Assembly (NCBI GenBank): GCA_965216025.1
Contig: CBDCEX010000018.1
Span: forward strand, 806,001-870,000
Origin: JADFQT01 sp965216025
GTDB taxonomy: Bacteria > Chloroflexota > Dehalococcoidia > Lucifugimonadales > UBA3495
Direction: 5' to 3'
Length of the DNA: 64,000 nt
Part shown: in pieces, positions 15,887-24,155 of the stretch
Numbering within the stretch: position 1 is the first letter of the stretch
Layout: each line of letters begins with the position of its first letter
Position numbers and translations under genes: made by a program
The notes under the pieces: generated by a model
The model's input: only the letters and a program-made list of their open reading frames with translations
Database searches by the model: none
Told to the model about the DNA's origin: nothing

Positions 15887-15952
15887 CCTTCGACGGGCTC
15901 AGGGCGAACAGGTCGGGTTCCGTTCGTGGTGAGCTTGTCGAACCATGAACGG
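15887..15952. repeat. Dispersed inverted repeat in the nuo operon, copy 1
   Basis: TTCGACGGGCTCAGGGCGAAC and GTTCGTGGTGAGCTTGTCGAA are inverse of each other with a few mismatches, so the RNA can fold. The same motif is at 20495-20560, and a decayed one at 48491-48541. Confidence 0.85.
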
Positions 15953-15993
15953 CTGCTTCTCACCCACGCTCTCAGAATAATGGACCGGCAATA

Positions 15994-16263
15994 ATGGACC
16001 GTATTGTTTACGCTATAGAGGAATCCAAATTGGCGGAGGCCTACCAGGCCTATTGCCCCGAGCTGGTCATCACCGGATTTGGGGATACGGCGGAGGAAGC
16101 CAAAGCGGCATTGCGCAGAGAGATCGGCGCCTATCTGGAGGATTGCGAGGAATTGGGAATCCTGGACGAGGTTCTCATTGAGGCCGGGTTTTATGACAAC
16201 GATGAGGTCTGGATGAGCGCTCAGGTCACTCCGCCCAGAGAGCCCAAGATAACCATTCTCTAA
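15994..16263 (+). CDS. Second HicB-like small protein inside the nuo operon
   Basis: 89 residues. YQAYCPELVITGFGDTAEEA followed by KAALRREIGAYLEDCEELGI is a clear HicB-fold signature (YxAxCPEL... GDTxEEAxxxL...I..YLE). An acidic tail DNDEVW follows. It ends eight bases before nuoD. It is only distantly similar to the 15561 gene, so the pair may be an old duplication or two separate captures. No HicA-like mRNA interferase is seen in the window. A role in complex I regulation or assembly is a guess from position only. Confidence 0.7.
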   Translation: MDRIVYAIEESKLAEAYQAYCPELVITGFGDTAEEAKAALRREIGAYLEDCEELGILDEVLIEAGFYDNDEVWMSAQVTPPREPKITIL

Positions 16264-16270
16264 AGTTTGT

Positions 16271-17407
16271 ATGGTTGAACCGGTGGTAGACATATCCGAT
16301 TCCCCCGCCGGTGAGCCGGTGGAGATGCTGCTCAACATGGGGCCGCAGCATCCGTCGACTCACGGCGTGTTTCGCATGGTCCTCTGGGTGGACGGCGAAA
16401 AAATTGTGAGGGCAGAGCCCCACATCGGGTATCTGCACCGGGGATCGGAAAAGCTCTGCGAGGGAGAGCAGTATCATCAGGTAATTACCCTGTTCGACCG
16501 CATGGACTACATCGGCAACTTCAACAACGAACTGGTCTATTGCATGGCGGTGGAGCAGTTGATGGGGCTATCTGTTCCGGAGCGCGCCGAGTACGTGCGG
16601 GTCATCCTCTGCGAGCTAAACCGCATCGCCAGCCATCTGCTCTACGTCGCCACCATCGGGCTGGATGCCGGGGCAATGACGCCTTCCATGTTTGCCTTTC
16701 GCGGCCGGGAGCGCATCCAGTCGCTGTTCGAGGCGGTTTCCGGCGCCCGGATGATGCACAACTATTTCCGCATCGGCGGCATCAAAGAGGAGCTGCCGGA
16801 TAATTTCCGGGAGATGATTGGCGAGTTGTTGCCCCAACTCCGGGTGGACGTGGAGCAGAGCGATAAGATCCTGACCTTTAATGAAATTTTTCTCTCCCGG
16901 CTCAAGGATGTGGCGGCGATAAGCGCGGAGGAGGCAATCGACTTCGGTTTGACCGGCCCCTGCCTGCGCGGCTGTGGTGTGGAGTACGACGTGCGTAAAG
17001 CCCAGCCCTACTCGGTCTACGACCGGTTCGATTTCGACGTTCCGGTGGGGCTGGACGGCGACTGCTGGGACCGGCATTGGGTGCGGGTGCAGGAAATGTA
17101 CCAATCTTTGTCCATCGTCGAGCAGGCCTTGGAGCAGATGCCGGAGGGCACGGTAACCTCCTCCCTGGGCCGACGGTTAATCCGCCCGCCGGCGGGGGAA
17201 GTGTACGTAAGGTCGGAAAATCCCCGGGGCGAGATTGGAGTTCATCTAGTGAGTGATGGTACCGACCACCCCTACCGGGTCAAGGTGCGCCCCCCATCCT
17301 TCTGCAACCTTTCCGCTTTGAAACGGCTCCTCCGCGACACCTGGCTCGCCGACTCGGTAGTAATCCTCGGCTCGCTGGATATCGTGCTGGGCGAGGTGGA
17401 CCGGTGA
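16271..17407 (+). CDS. nuoD: NADH-quinone oxidoreductase subunit D
   Basis: 378 residues. Conserved motifs: NMGPQHPSTHGVFRMVLWVD, the quinone-binding HxxH region PHIGYLHRGSEKL, DRMDYIGNFNNELVY, and ERAEYVRVILCELNRIASHL. The C terminus ends LGSLDIVLGEVDR as in the family. The 49-kDa subunit lines the quinone chamber with NuoB. Its TGA overlaps the GTG of nuoH. Confidence 0.97.
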   Translation: MVEPVVDISDSPAGEPVEMLLNMGPQHPSTHGVFRMVLWVDGEKIVRAEPHIGYLHRGSEKLCEGEQYHQVITLFDRMDYIGNFNNELVYCMAVEQLMGLSVPERAEYVRVILCELNRIASHLLYVATIGLDAGAMTPSMFAFRGRERIQSLFEAVSGARMMHNYFRIGGIKEELPDNFREMIGELLPQLRVDVEQSDKILTFNEIFLSRLKDVAAISAEEAIDFGLTGPCLRGCGVEYDVRKAQPYSVYDRFDFDVPVGLDGDCWDRHWVRVQEMYQSLSIVEQALEQMPEGTVTSSLGRRLIRPPAGEVYVRSENPRGEIGVHLVSDGTDHPYRVKVRPPSFCNLSALKRLLRDTWLADSVVILGSLDIVLGEVDR

Positions 17408-18597
17408 TTCAACCGGATACCCTGGTCGAGCTGGGCAGGATAGTGGCGAAGCTGCTGGCTGTGTTCACCGGCCTATCGATAGTTGTTCTCTCTCTAACCT
17501 GGCTGGAGCGGAAGGCCCTGGGACGTTTGCAGCTGAGGTATGGGCCCACCCGCACCGGTCTCTTTGGGCTGCTTCAGCCGTTGGCCGACGCTGTGAAACT
17601 GGTAATCAAGGAGGATATCATTCCCAGCTCTGCGGACCGGGCCCTATTCTGGATCGCGCCGGTAATCGTTTTTATCCCCGCTTTTATGATTTGGGTCACC
17701 ATACCAGCCACCCAGAATTTGGTGTTGCAGAACCTGGAGCTGGGCCTTTTCTACATCATCGCTTTCGCCGTGGTCGGAATTTTGGGGTTGGTACTGGCGG
17801 GCTGGGGTTCCGCCAACAAGTACGGCGTCCTGGGAGGCCTCCGTTCTGCCGCCCAGCTGATTAGCTACGAGATACCCGTGATCCTGGTGGTGGTGGCGGT
17901 GGCCATCCTGGCCGAGTCTCTGGACCTGACGGTGATTGTAGAAGGGGTGGAAGGGTCGGAGACAATTAAGGGGCAGAGTGATTACCCCTTCCTGTTGGTG
18001 TTCCCTCTGGGGCTGGTTATATTCTTCATCGCCGGACTGGCGGAGGTGGGCAGGACGCCCTTCGATATTTACCACGCCGAATCCGAGGTGGTGGGTGGAC
18101 CTTTTGTTGAGTACAGCGGCGCCCACTGGTCCGTGTTCTTCCTGGCGGAATACATCAACACCTTCGCCATTGCCGCCCTCACCGCGTTGTTGTTCCTGGG
18201 CGGGTGGCTGGGGCCGGGTCCGGATTGGCTGGGTATTGGGTGGATCTTCTTGAAAGTGTACGCGGTAATCCTGGTTATATTTTGGGTGCGAGGAACCTTT
18301 CCCCGTCTCCGCATAGACCAGCTGATGGCTTTCGCCTGGAAGGTCATGGTTCCCCTGTCCTTCTATGCGGTTGTGATTACGGCGGTATACCGGTTTTACG
18401 GTTGGCCAGGTTGGAGCCTGACTCTCATGTCCCTGGCCGGCTTGGGTGTAGTAGGATATCTGGTATACCAGAGGATGATGGCGCCGGTCCGGCGGGTTGC
18501 GGAGGTTAAGGCCCGACAGGAACAGTTAATGCTGGAGCGTAAAGCCAGAAGAGAGGAACTAAGAGAACAAGAGGGAAGGTTGGCGAATGCTGAATAG
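17404..18597 (+). CDS. nuoH: NADH-quinone oxidoreductase subunit H
   Basis: 397 residues from GTG 17404 (GTGA overlap with nuoD), slightly longer than usual because of a charged C-terminal helix VKARQEQLMLERKARREELR rich in Lys and Glu that is not part of the membrane fold. About eight membrane segments. Family motifs: ERKALGRLQLRYGPTRTGLF, AEVGRTPFDIYHAESEVVGG and VRGTFPRLRIDQLMAFAWK. NuoH connects the quinone site to the proton-pumping arm. Confidence 0.97.
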   Translation: MIQPDTLVELGRIVAKLLAVFTGLSIVVLSLTWLERKALGRLQLRYGPTRTGLFGLLQPLADAVKLVIKEDIIPSSADRALFWIAPVIVFIPAFMIWVTIPATQNLVLQNLELGLFYIIAFAVVGILGLVLAGWGSANKYGVLGGLRSAAQLISYEIPVILVVVAVAILAESLDLTVIVEGVEGSETIKGQSDYPFLLVFPLGLVIFFIAGLAEVGRTPFDIYHAESEVVGGPFVEYSGAHWSVFFLAEYINTFAIAALTALLFLGGWLGPGPDWLGIGWIFLKVYAVILVIFWVRGTFPRLRIDQLMAFAWKVMVPLSFYAVVITAVYRFYGWPGWSLTLMSLAGLGVVGYLVYQRMMAPVRRVAEVKARQEQLMLERKARREELREQEGRLANAE

Positions 18598-19141
18598 CCT
18601 AAAGGGATTGATGCTGACCCTGGCCTCCACCTTGACCGGTCTGCGCAAGCCCGTGACCAGGCAGTACCCAACCGTGCCCACGCCGGTGCAGCCCAGATTC
18701 ATGGGGTTCCCGGCCTTGACCTGGGACCAGGATGTCGAGGAGCCTTTCTGTACCGGCTGCATGGTGTGTATTCGCCATTGCCCTACCCAATGCATGTCGG
18801 CGAGTATGAAGGACAACCCCCTGCAGGAAGAGGGGAAAAGCTCCCGAAGAAAGATAGTAGACTATTTCGAGATCAACCTTAACCGGTGTATACTGTGCGG
18901 GATTTGCGTGGAAGTGTGCAATTTTGACGCCATTGTCATGAGCCACGAGCACGAAATGAGCACCTATCAGCGTAACGGAGACCGGGTGGATTTGCCGGCG
19001 CTGCTTCAGATAGGCCGGAAATATCAGGATAAGACCAATTGGGTACCGCCCACCGTTCTGGCCAAGCGGAAGCAGGACGCCGAGGTCGCCAACACGGAGG
19101 CTCCGGCCGATGCGGCCGAAAGCGCGGAACCCGCGACTTGA
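18587..19141 (+). CDS. nuoI: NADH-quinone oxidoreductase subunit I, two 4Fe-4S clusters
   Basis: 184 residues. Two ferredoxin motifs: C55-x2-C58-x2-C61-x3-C65-P and C101-x2-C104-x2-C107-x3-C111, giving clusters N6a and N6b. The C-terminal 25 residues are Ala/Glu rich and variable. The start lies inside nuoH by 11 bases. The usual electron donors NuoEFG are absent from the window. Confidence 0.97.
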   Translation: MLNSLKGLMLTLASTLTGLRKPVTRQYPTVPTPVQPRFMGFPALTWDQDVEEPFCTGCMVCIRHCPTQCMSASMKDNPLQEEGKSSRRKIVDYFEINLNRCILCGICVEVCNFDAIVMSHEHEMSTYQRNGDRVDLPALLQIGRKYQDKTNWVPPTVLAKRKQDAEVANTEAPADAAESAEPAT

Positions 19142-19182
19142 GCCCGGCTCTATGGTAAAAACCCCTTCTATATTAGAAAACC

Positions 19183-19479
19183 GTGCCTAGGCGAGAGGAT
19201 GAGCGGTACGCCAATCTTACCGGCAGGCATCCGGCTTATTGTACTTGCGTCCAGTGCACCGACAAGTTTTTAAAGAAAAAGGGAATACGCGGCAAGAAGT
19301 CGCTGTTTCAGAGGCTGTTGAGGGGCGATCACCAAAGGCGGCATCCGGCCAATTGCAGTTGCGCCACCTGTAACCTGCTGCGGTCGGTTGCCGCCTTTCC
19401 TGCCGAAGCTCCTCCGGCGAATAAAACGGTAACTAAACCGGGCGGCGGGCTATTTAGTAAGCTGTTCGGAAAGAAGTGA
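19183..19479 (+). CDS. Small protein with two HPAxCxCxxC motifs
   Basis: 98 residues from GTG 19183. Two copies of one motif are clear: HPAYCTCVQC (residues 16-25) and HPANCSCATC (residues 54-63), each preceded by basic residues. The His and three Cys of each would suit one zinc or metal ion per motif, giving a basic two-knuckle protein. The tail is Lys/Gly rich (GGGLFSKLFGKK), possibly a membrane-touching helix. I do not recognise a named family. The gene sits between nuoI and nuoJ and is followed by a terminator, so it would close the first half of the operon. Involvement in cluster or complex assembly is inferred from position alone. Confidence 0.65.
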   Translation: MPRREDERYANLTGRHPAYCTCVQCTDKFLKKKGIRGKKSLFQRLLRGDHQRRHPANCSCATCNLLRSVAAFPAEAPPANKTVTKPGGGLFSKLFGKK

Positions 19480-19536
19480 CAACGATTTGTCTGGAATCGG
19501 ACTGAGAAGTAAACGACTCGCTCCAGTTTAACTTTG

Positions 19537-19564
19537 GAGCCGCCCACCCGGCGGCTCTTTATTT
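19537..19564 (+). terminator. Intrinsic terminator between nuoI block and nuoJ
   Basis: Stem GAGCCGCC, loop CACCC, GGCGGCTC, then TTTATTTA. It would end or attenuate transcripts before nuoJ, splitting the nuo cluster into ABCDHI and JKLMN parts. Confidence 0.8.
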
Positions 19565-19582
19565 AGTGGAGAGCCTAAAACC

Positions 19583-20092
19583 ATGTCCTGGTTTTTCTTT
19601 GGGTTGCTGTCCGCGCTGACCCTGATTGGGGGTTTGGGCGTGGTTACCACCCGCAATGTGGTACACGCTGCCCTGTTCCTGCTCCTTTCCCTGCTGGCGG
19701 TGGCGGGGGTTTACCTGATCCTGCTGGCTGAATTCCTGGCCCTGGTGCAGGTCCTGATCTACGGCGGCGCCATCATCATAGTCGTGCTGTTCGCCATCAT
19801 GCTGACCCGCAACTCCGAGTATCCTCACATATCCGACAACCCCCAGTGGCCCCTGGCGGCGGTGGCGGCCATCGCGCTGGCCGGAGTTCTGGGGGCGGCC
19901 TTTTGGCTGGGCTCGCCCGGCGAAACGGAGGCCCAAAGCCCCGTCTTCACGGAGCTGGGCAACTCCCTGTTCACCCGCTGGGCCATTCCCTTTGAGATAG
20001 CGTCCCTGGTTTTGCTGGTAGCGCTGATTGGCGCCCTGATCATCGCTCGCTCCGACTCCGGGTCTGGGCCCGGGTCTGGGCCGGAGAGATAG
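19583..20092 (+). CDS. nuoJ: NADH-quinone oxidoreductase subunit J
   Basis: 169 residues, five membrane segments. The family stretch NVVHAALFLLLSLLAVAGVY and then LLAEFLALVQVLIYGGAIIIVVLFAIM is present. The C terminus carries a short repeat-like SGSGPGSGPER. It is the first gene after the terminator at 19537, so it may have its own promoter, which I could not place. Confidence 0.96.
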   Translation: MSWFFFGLLSALTLIGGLGVVTTRNVVHAALFLLLSLLAVAGVYLILLAEFLALVQVLIYGGAIIIVVLFAIMLTRNSEYPHISDNPQWPLAAVAAIALAGVLGAAFWLGSPGETEAQSPVFTELGNSLFTRWAIPFEIASLVLLVALIGALIIARSDSGSGPGSGPER

Positions 20093-20095
20093 CCT

Positions 20096-20422
20096 ATGGT
20101 GCCGATGGTTTACTTTCAGCTGCTGAGCGCCGCCCTTTTCGCCGTTGGTTTGTACGGTGTTCTGGCCCGCCGTAGCGCCGTGTTGATCGTCATTTCCATA
20201 GAGCTAATGCTGAACGCGGTAAACATCAACCTGATAGCCGCGGCCTCCCATCTAGCGGAGCAGGCGCCCGGCAAGTTCCTGAGTTTCGATGGTCATATCA
20301 TCGCCATCTTTGTCATAACCGTTGCCGCCGCCGAGATCGGCTTGGCCTTGGCCATAATCCTGCGCATCTACCGAAACCGCGCCACGGTCAATGTCGATGA
20401 GATCAACCTGATGAAATGGTGA
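20096..20422 (+). CDS. nuoK: NADH-quinone oxidoreductase subunit K
   Basis: 108 residues, three membrane helices. ATG 20096 has GGAGAG 7 bases upstream. Conserved: GLYGVLARRSAVLIVISIEL followed by MLNAVNINLIAA with the membrane Glu in SIELMLNAVN, and VAAAEIGLALAIILRIYR with the second Glu. These acidic residues form part of the proton path. Confidence 0.97.
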   Translation: MVPMVYFQLLSAALFAVGLYGVLARRSAVLIVISIELMLNAVNINLIAAASHLAEQAPGKFLSFDGHIIAIFVITVAAAEIGLALAIILRIYRNRATVNVDEINLMKW

Positions 20423-20494
20423 CGCTCGCTCCGGCCACGACGATGGCAGAGGTTAAGAATTTATCTCAAAACTCTTGTGCTCCGGGTGGACCGT

Positions 20495-20560
20495 CCTTCG
20501 ACAAGCTCAGGACGAACGGGCGGGGTTCTTTGTCCGTTCGTGGTGAGCCTGTCGAACCAC
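20495..20560. repeat. Dispersed inverted repeat in the nuo operon, copy 2
   Basis: CTTCGACAAGCTCAGGACGAAC and GTTCGTGGTGAGCCTGTCGAA, inverse with few mismatches, in the 246-base gap between nuoK and nuoL. Same family as 15887-15952. No gene is supported in this gap. Confidence 0.85.
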
Positions 20561-20668
20561 GTATTGAGATAGTTGCTAAGGTGATTTCTATGGGCCCCTT
20601 ATTTTCGGAGGATTGGCCCGGAGGGGACTGGGTAAGAATATCGAATCCTAACGAGGGCATCGCCTAGC

Positions 20669-22615
20669 ATGGAATGGGCCTGGTTGATTCCGCTTTTCAG
20701 CTTGGCGGCTGTACCTCTGATTATCCTCTTCGGCAAGTATCTGCCCGGTAAGGGTTCCTTCCTGGCCATCCTGGCCATAGGCGCCGGATTTGGCCTGTTC
20801 TGCTGGGTGTTCTTGAGTTGGTTGGCGGCCGATCCCGCCACGGAGGATTGCCACACCAGTCAGGAGACCGGCGTGCTGACCTGCCAGTATCAGCGGACGT
20901 GGTTTCAGGCCGGAACGCCAGCCCCTGAGGGTATCGGGGATGTTGATTATAAGGTAGACCGGGGGGTGCGGCTGGTCCTTGGCGTGGTAATTGACCCCCT
21001 TACCCTGAGCATGCTGGGCCTGATCACCTTTGTGGCGCTGATGGTGCAGGTCTATTCCCTGGGATACATGCGCGGCGAGCCCCGGTTGGACTGGTACTAC
21101 GCCTTCCATGCCCTGTTTGCCGCTTCGATGCTCACTCTGGTGTTGGCCGACAACTTCCTGCTGCTATACGTGGGTTGGGAGCTGGTGGGCCTCTGCTCCT
21201 ACCTGCTCATCGGCTTCTGGTTCGAGCGTCCGGCGGCGCGGGAAGCCGCCAAGAAGGCCTTCGTGGTGACCCGCATTGGGGACGTGGGGCTACTGATAGG
21301 GATTTTGCTGCTCTGGCGGGAGGTGGGCAGCTTCAGCATGGCGGAGGCGTTCCAGGGGGCCCAGAGCGGGGCGCTGAGCCAGGGAGTGATCACCTGGTCG
21401 GCCATCCTGATATTCTTGGGTGCGGCGGGAAAATCGGCCCAGTTTCCCTTCCATGTTTGGCTTCCCGACGCGATGGAAGGGCCGACGCCGGTCAGCGCCC
21501 TGATCCACGCCGCCACCATGGTGGTGGCCGGGGTTTACCTGGTGGCCCGGGTCTACCCTCTATTCCAAGAGTCGGACTACGCCCTGACGGTGGTGGCGAT
21601 TGTTGGGCTCATCACCGCGCTGGGCGCCGCTACTATCGCTCTGGTGTCCACCGACCTGAAGCGCATCCTGGCCTACTCCACCATCAGCCATCTCGGTTTG
21701 ATGATGCTGTCCCTGGGGGCATTGGGCTACACCGCGGCTATTTTTCACCTGCTGGCCCACGGCTTCTCCAAGGCTTTGTTGTTCCTGGGCGCCGGCAGCG
21801 TGATGCACAGCACCGATGAGTTGGACGTGCGGAACCTGGGCGGACTGCGACGGGTGATGCCGGTTACCGCCACCCTTTTTTCCATCGGTGCCTTGTCTCT
21901 CGGCGGGATACCCATATTGGCCGGATTCTGGAGCAAGGACGAGATTCTGCTGGCGGTCAACAACAACCTGCCCCCGGTATTCATCGTCCTCACCCTGTTG
22001 ACCGTCCTGCTGAGCGCCCTGTACATGGCCCGGGCCATGTTTTTGGTGTTTTTCGGCTCTGCCCGGGCTACTCATGACCAGGTACACGATGCCCCGTTGA
22101 CCATGACCGGCACCATGTCGCTGCTGGGGATCTTCGCCCTGCTTTTCGGGCTGATCACTCTAAACTGGCCGGGTGCTTTCGCCGGCTTTGGCAGCTTCCT
22201 ATTTATCAATCATTCTGAGCCGTTCCATTTTGAGCCCTGGCTGGGAATCATATCCATCCTGCTGGCGGCAGCGGCCTTCGTAGGGGCCTACCTGGTTTAC
22301 TCCAGGAATAGCCTAGGCTTGGAGGGAATGCGCCGCAGCCTGTCGCCCATCCTGCGGGTGGTGGAGAACAAGTACTACGTGGACGAGTTCTACCAATGGA
22401 TCGTGGACCGGATCGTGCTGGTGCTGGCATCATTCGTGGGCTTTTTCGACCGGGCGGTGGTCAACGATGTGGGGGTGAACGTCCCGGCCAATGCGGTGCG
22501 GCATCTGGGTGTCGCGTTACGCTTGCACGTGACCGGGCATGTCTACAGCTATGCCCTGGGCATGGTTTTGGGGGCCATTGGTCTGGCCCTAGTCTGGTGG
22601 GTCCAATCGGTGTAG
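20669..22615 (+). CDS. nuoL: NADH-quinone oxidoreductase subunit L
   Basis: 648 residues, about 16 membrane helices plus the lateral helix at the C terminus. Antiporter-like core: WELVGLCSYLLIGFWFERPA (conserved Glu), KSAQFPFHVWLPDAMEGPTP, VSALIHAATMVVAGVYLVAR and KRILAYSTISHLGLMMLSLG. It is the terminal proton-translocating subunit. It ends ten bases before nuoM. Confidence 0.97.
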   Translation: MEWAWLIPLFSLAAVPLIILFGKYLPGKGSFLAILAIGAGFGLFCWVFLSWLAADPATEDCHTSQETGVLTCQYQRTWFQAGTPAPEGIGDVDYKVDRGVRLVLGVVIDPLTLSMLGLITFVALMVQVYSLGYMRGEPRLDWYYAFHALFAASMLTLVLADNFLLLYVGWELVGLCSYLLIGFWFERPAAREAAKKAFVVTRIGDVGLLIGILLLWREVGSFSMAEAFQGAQSGALSQGVITWSAILIFLGAAGKSAQFPFHVWLPDAMEGPTPVSALIHAATMVVAGVYLVARVYPLFQESDYALTVVAIVGLITALGAATIALVSTDLKRILAYSTISHLGLMMLSLGALGYTAAIFHLLAHGFSKALLFLGAGSVMHSTDELDVRNLGGLRRVMPVTATLFSIGALSLGGIPILAGFWSKDEILLAVNNNLPPVFIVLTLLTVLLSALYMARAMFLVFFGSARATHDQVHDAPLTMTGTMSLLGIFALLFGLITLNWPGAFAGFGSFLFINHSEPFHFEPWLGIISILLAAAAFVGAYLVYSRNSLGLEGMRRSLSPILRVVENKYYVDEFYQWIVDRIVLVLASFVGFFDRAVVNDVGVNVPANAVRHLGVALRLHVTGHVYSYALGMVLGAIGLALVWWVQSV

Positions 22616-22625
22616 TGGGCGGCCG

Positions 22626-24140
22626 ATGATCGTTTTCGACGAGGTTGCGCTCTTCCTGCTGATTGCTGTGCCGCTGACCGGCGCCCTGCTGTCCATGTTC
22701 ATGTCCAAGGACCAGCCCAAGGATGCCTGGTACTTTGCCATTTTCGTATCCGGTCTCACGCTTTTAATATCCCTGATTGCCTTTGCCCGGTACGACTACA
22801 GTGCCGGCGGCTTTCAGTTCACCCGCACCTTTACTTGGCTGGACGACCCGCTCAACATCAGTCTATCGTTGGGAATAGACGGCATAGCGGCCCCGCTGAT
22901 GTTACTCAACGGCATCGTTCTCTTCGGAGCGGTGCTCATATCCCAGACCATCCTGCACCGCACCCGCGACTTCTTCGTACTGCTCTTGGCCCTGGGGTCT
23001 GGCGTGTTCGGCGTGTTCGTCGTGCGGGACCTGTTCTTCCTGTTCTTCTTCTACGAGTTGGCCGTGCTGCCCATGTACCTGCTCATTGGCGTGTGGGGCA
23101 GCAGCACCGATTTCGGCAGCTTCCTCCGCACCAAAGAGTACGGCGCTATGAAGCTGATGCTCTACCTGGTGGGCGGCAGCGTGCTGGTTTGGGTGGCCAT
23201 CTTGGCGGTGTACGTTGAGGCCGGGCGGGCGGGATCCCCCACCTTCTCATTGGAACTTTTGGGTCAACTGGCGCAGCAGGGGCAATTCAGCGCAGGTTTC
23301 CAGAACTGGGTGTTCCCGCTGTTCATGGTCGGCTTTGGAGTCCTGGCCGGTCTGTGGCCCTTCCACACTTGGTCGCCCGACGGCCACGTGGCGGCGCCCA
23401 CCGGGGTCAGCATGCTGCACGCCGGGGTTCTGATGAAACTGGGGGCCTACGGTATTATCCGGGTTGGGGTGGTGCTGCTGCCGGAGGGCGCCGCCAACTG
23501 GATGCCGGTATTGATCGTTTTGGGCACCATCAACGTGCTCTATGGCGCTATGTCCGCCGTGTCGCAAAGAGACCTGAAATACATTATCGGATATTCCAGC
23601 GTCAGCCACATGGGCTACGTACTGATGGGGATAGCCACTCTGCATCCGGTGGGGGTGGCAGGCGGGGTCCTGCAAATGTTCTCCCATGGGATTATGACCG
23701 CCCTCATGTTCGCCATGGTGGGAGCTATCTACGATCGGGCTCATATACGCGATATCACCGTGCTCAACGGGCTGATGAAGCGCATGGGGACTACCAGTTT
23801 TTTCTTCGCCATCGCGGGGCTGGCGTCATTGGGACTGCCGGGCCTCAGCGGATTCATCGCCGAGTTCATGGTATTCGTGGGCGCCTTCCGCACCTACCTG
23901 CCATTGGCGGTTCTGGCGGTCATTGGGGCGGCCATAACCGCGGTGTATATCCTGCGGCTGCTGGCCCGCACCTTCTTTGGGGAGCTGGACCCTCAATGGG
24001 ACCACCTGACCGACGCTAGTCCGGTGGAGAAGGGGGTGGGCGGAGTCCTGGTGCTGATTCTGATTTTCGTAGGGGTCTGGCCGGCCCCGTTGCTGCGCGT
24101 AATAAACGAGGGAGTAGCCACGGTTCTGTCGGGGCTCTAG
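22626..24140 (+). CDS. nuoM: NADH-quinone oxidoreductase subunit M
   Basis: 504 residues, about 14 membrane helices. Antiporter-family motifs: FFFYELAVLPMYLLIGVWGS (key Glu), WPFHTWSPDGHVAAPTGVSM and LKYIIGYSSVSHMGYVLMGI with the conserved Lys. Normal length. Followed after 15 bases by nuoN. Confidence 0.97.
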   Translation: MIVFDEVALFLLIAVPLTGALLSMFMSKDQPKDAWYFAIFVSGLTLLISLIAFARYDYSAGGFQFTRTFTWLDDPLNISLSLGIDGIAAPLMLLNGIVLFGAVLISQTILHRTRDFFVLLLALGSGVFGVFVVRDLFFLFFFYELAVLPMYLLIGVWGSSTDFGSFLRTKEYGAMKLMLYLVGGSVLVWVAILAVYVEAGRAGSPTFSLELLGQLAQQGQFSAGFQNWVFPLFMVGFGVLAGLWPFHTWSPDGHVAAPTGVSMLHAGVLMKLGAYGIIRVGVVLLPEGAANWMPVLIVLGTINVLYGAMSAVSQRDLKYIIGYSSVSHMGYVLMGIATLHPVGVAGGVLQMFSHGIMTALMFAMVGAIYDRAHIRDITVLNGLMKRMGTTSFFFAIAGLASLGLPGLSGFIAEFMVFVGAFRTYLPLAVLAVIGAAITAVYILRLLARTFFGELDPQWDHLTDASPVEKGVGGVLVLILIFVGVWPAPLLRVINEGVATVLSGL

Positions 24141-24155
24141 GCGCTTTAATCAACT

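Noticed and set aside
20416..20667. 83-codon plus frame between nuoK and nuoL
   Set aside because: It crosses the inverted repeat at 20495-20560 and has no recognisable domain.
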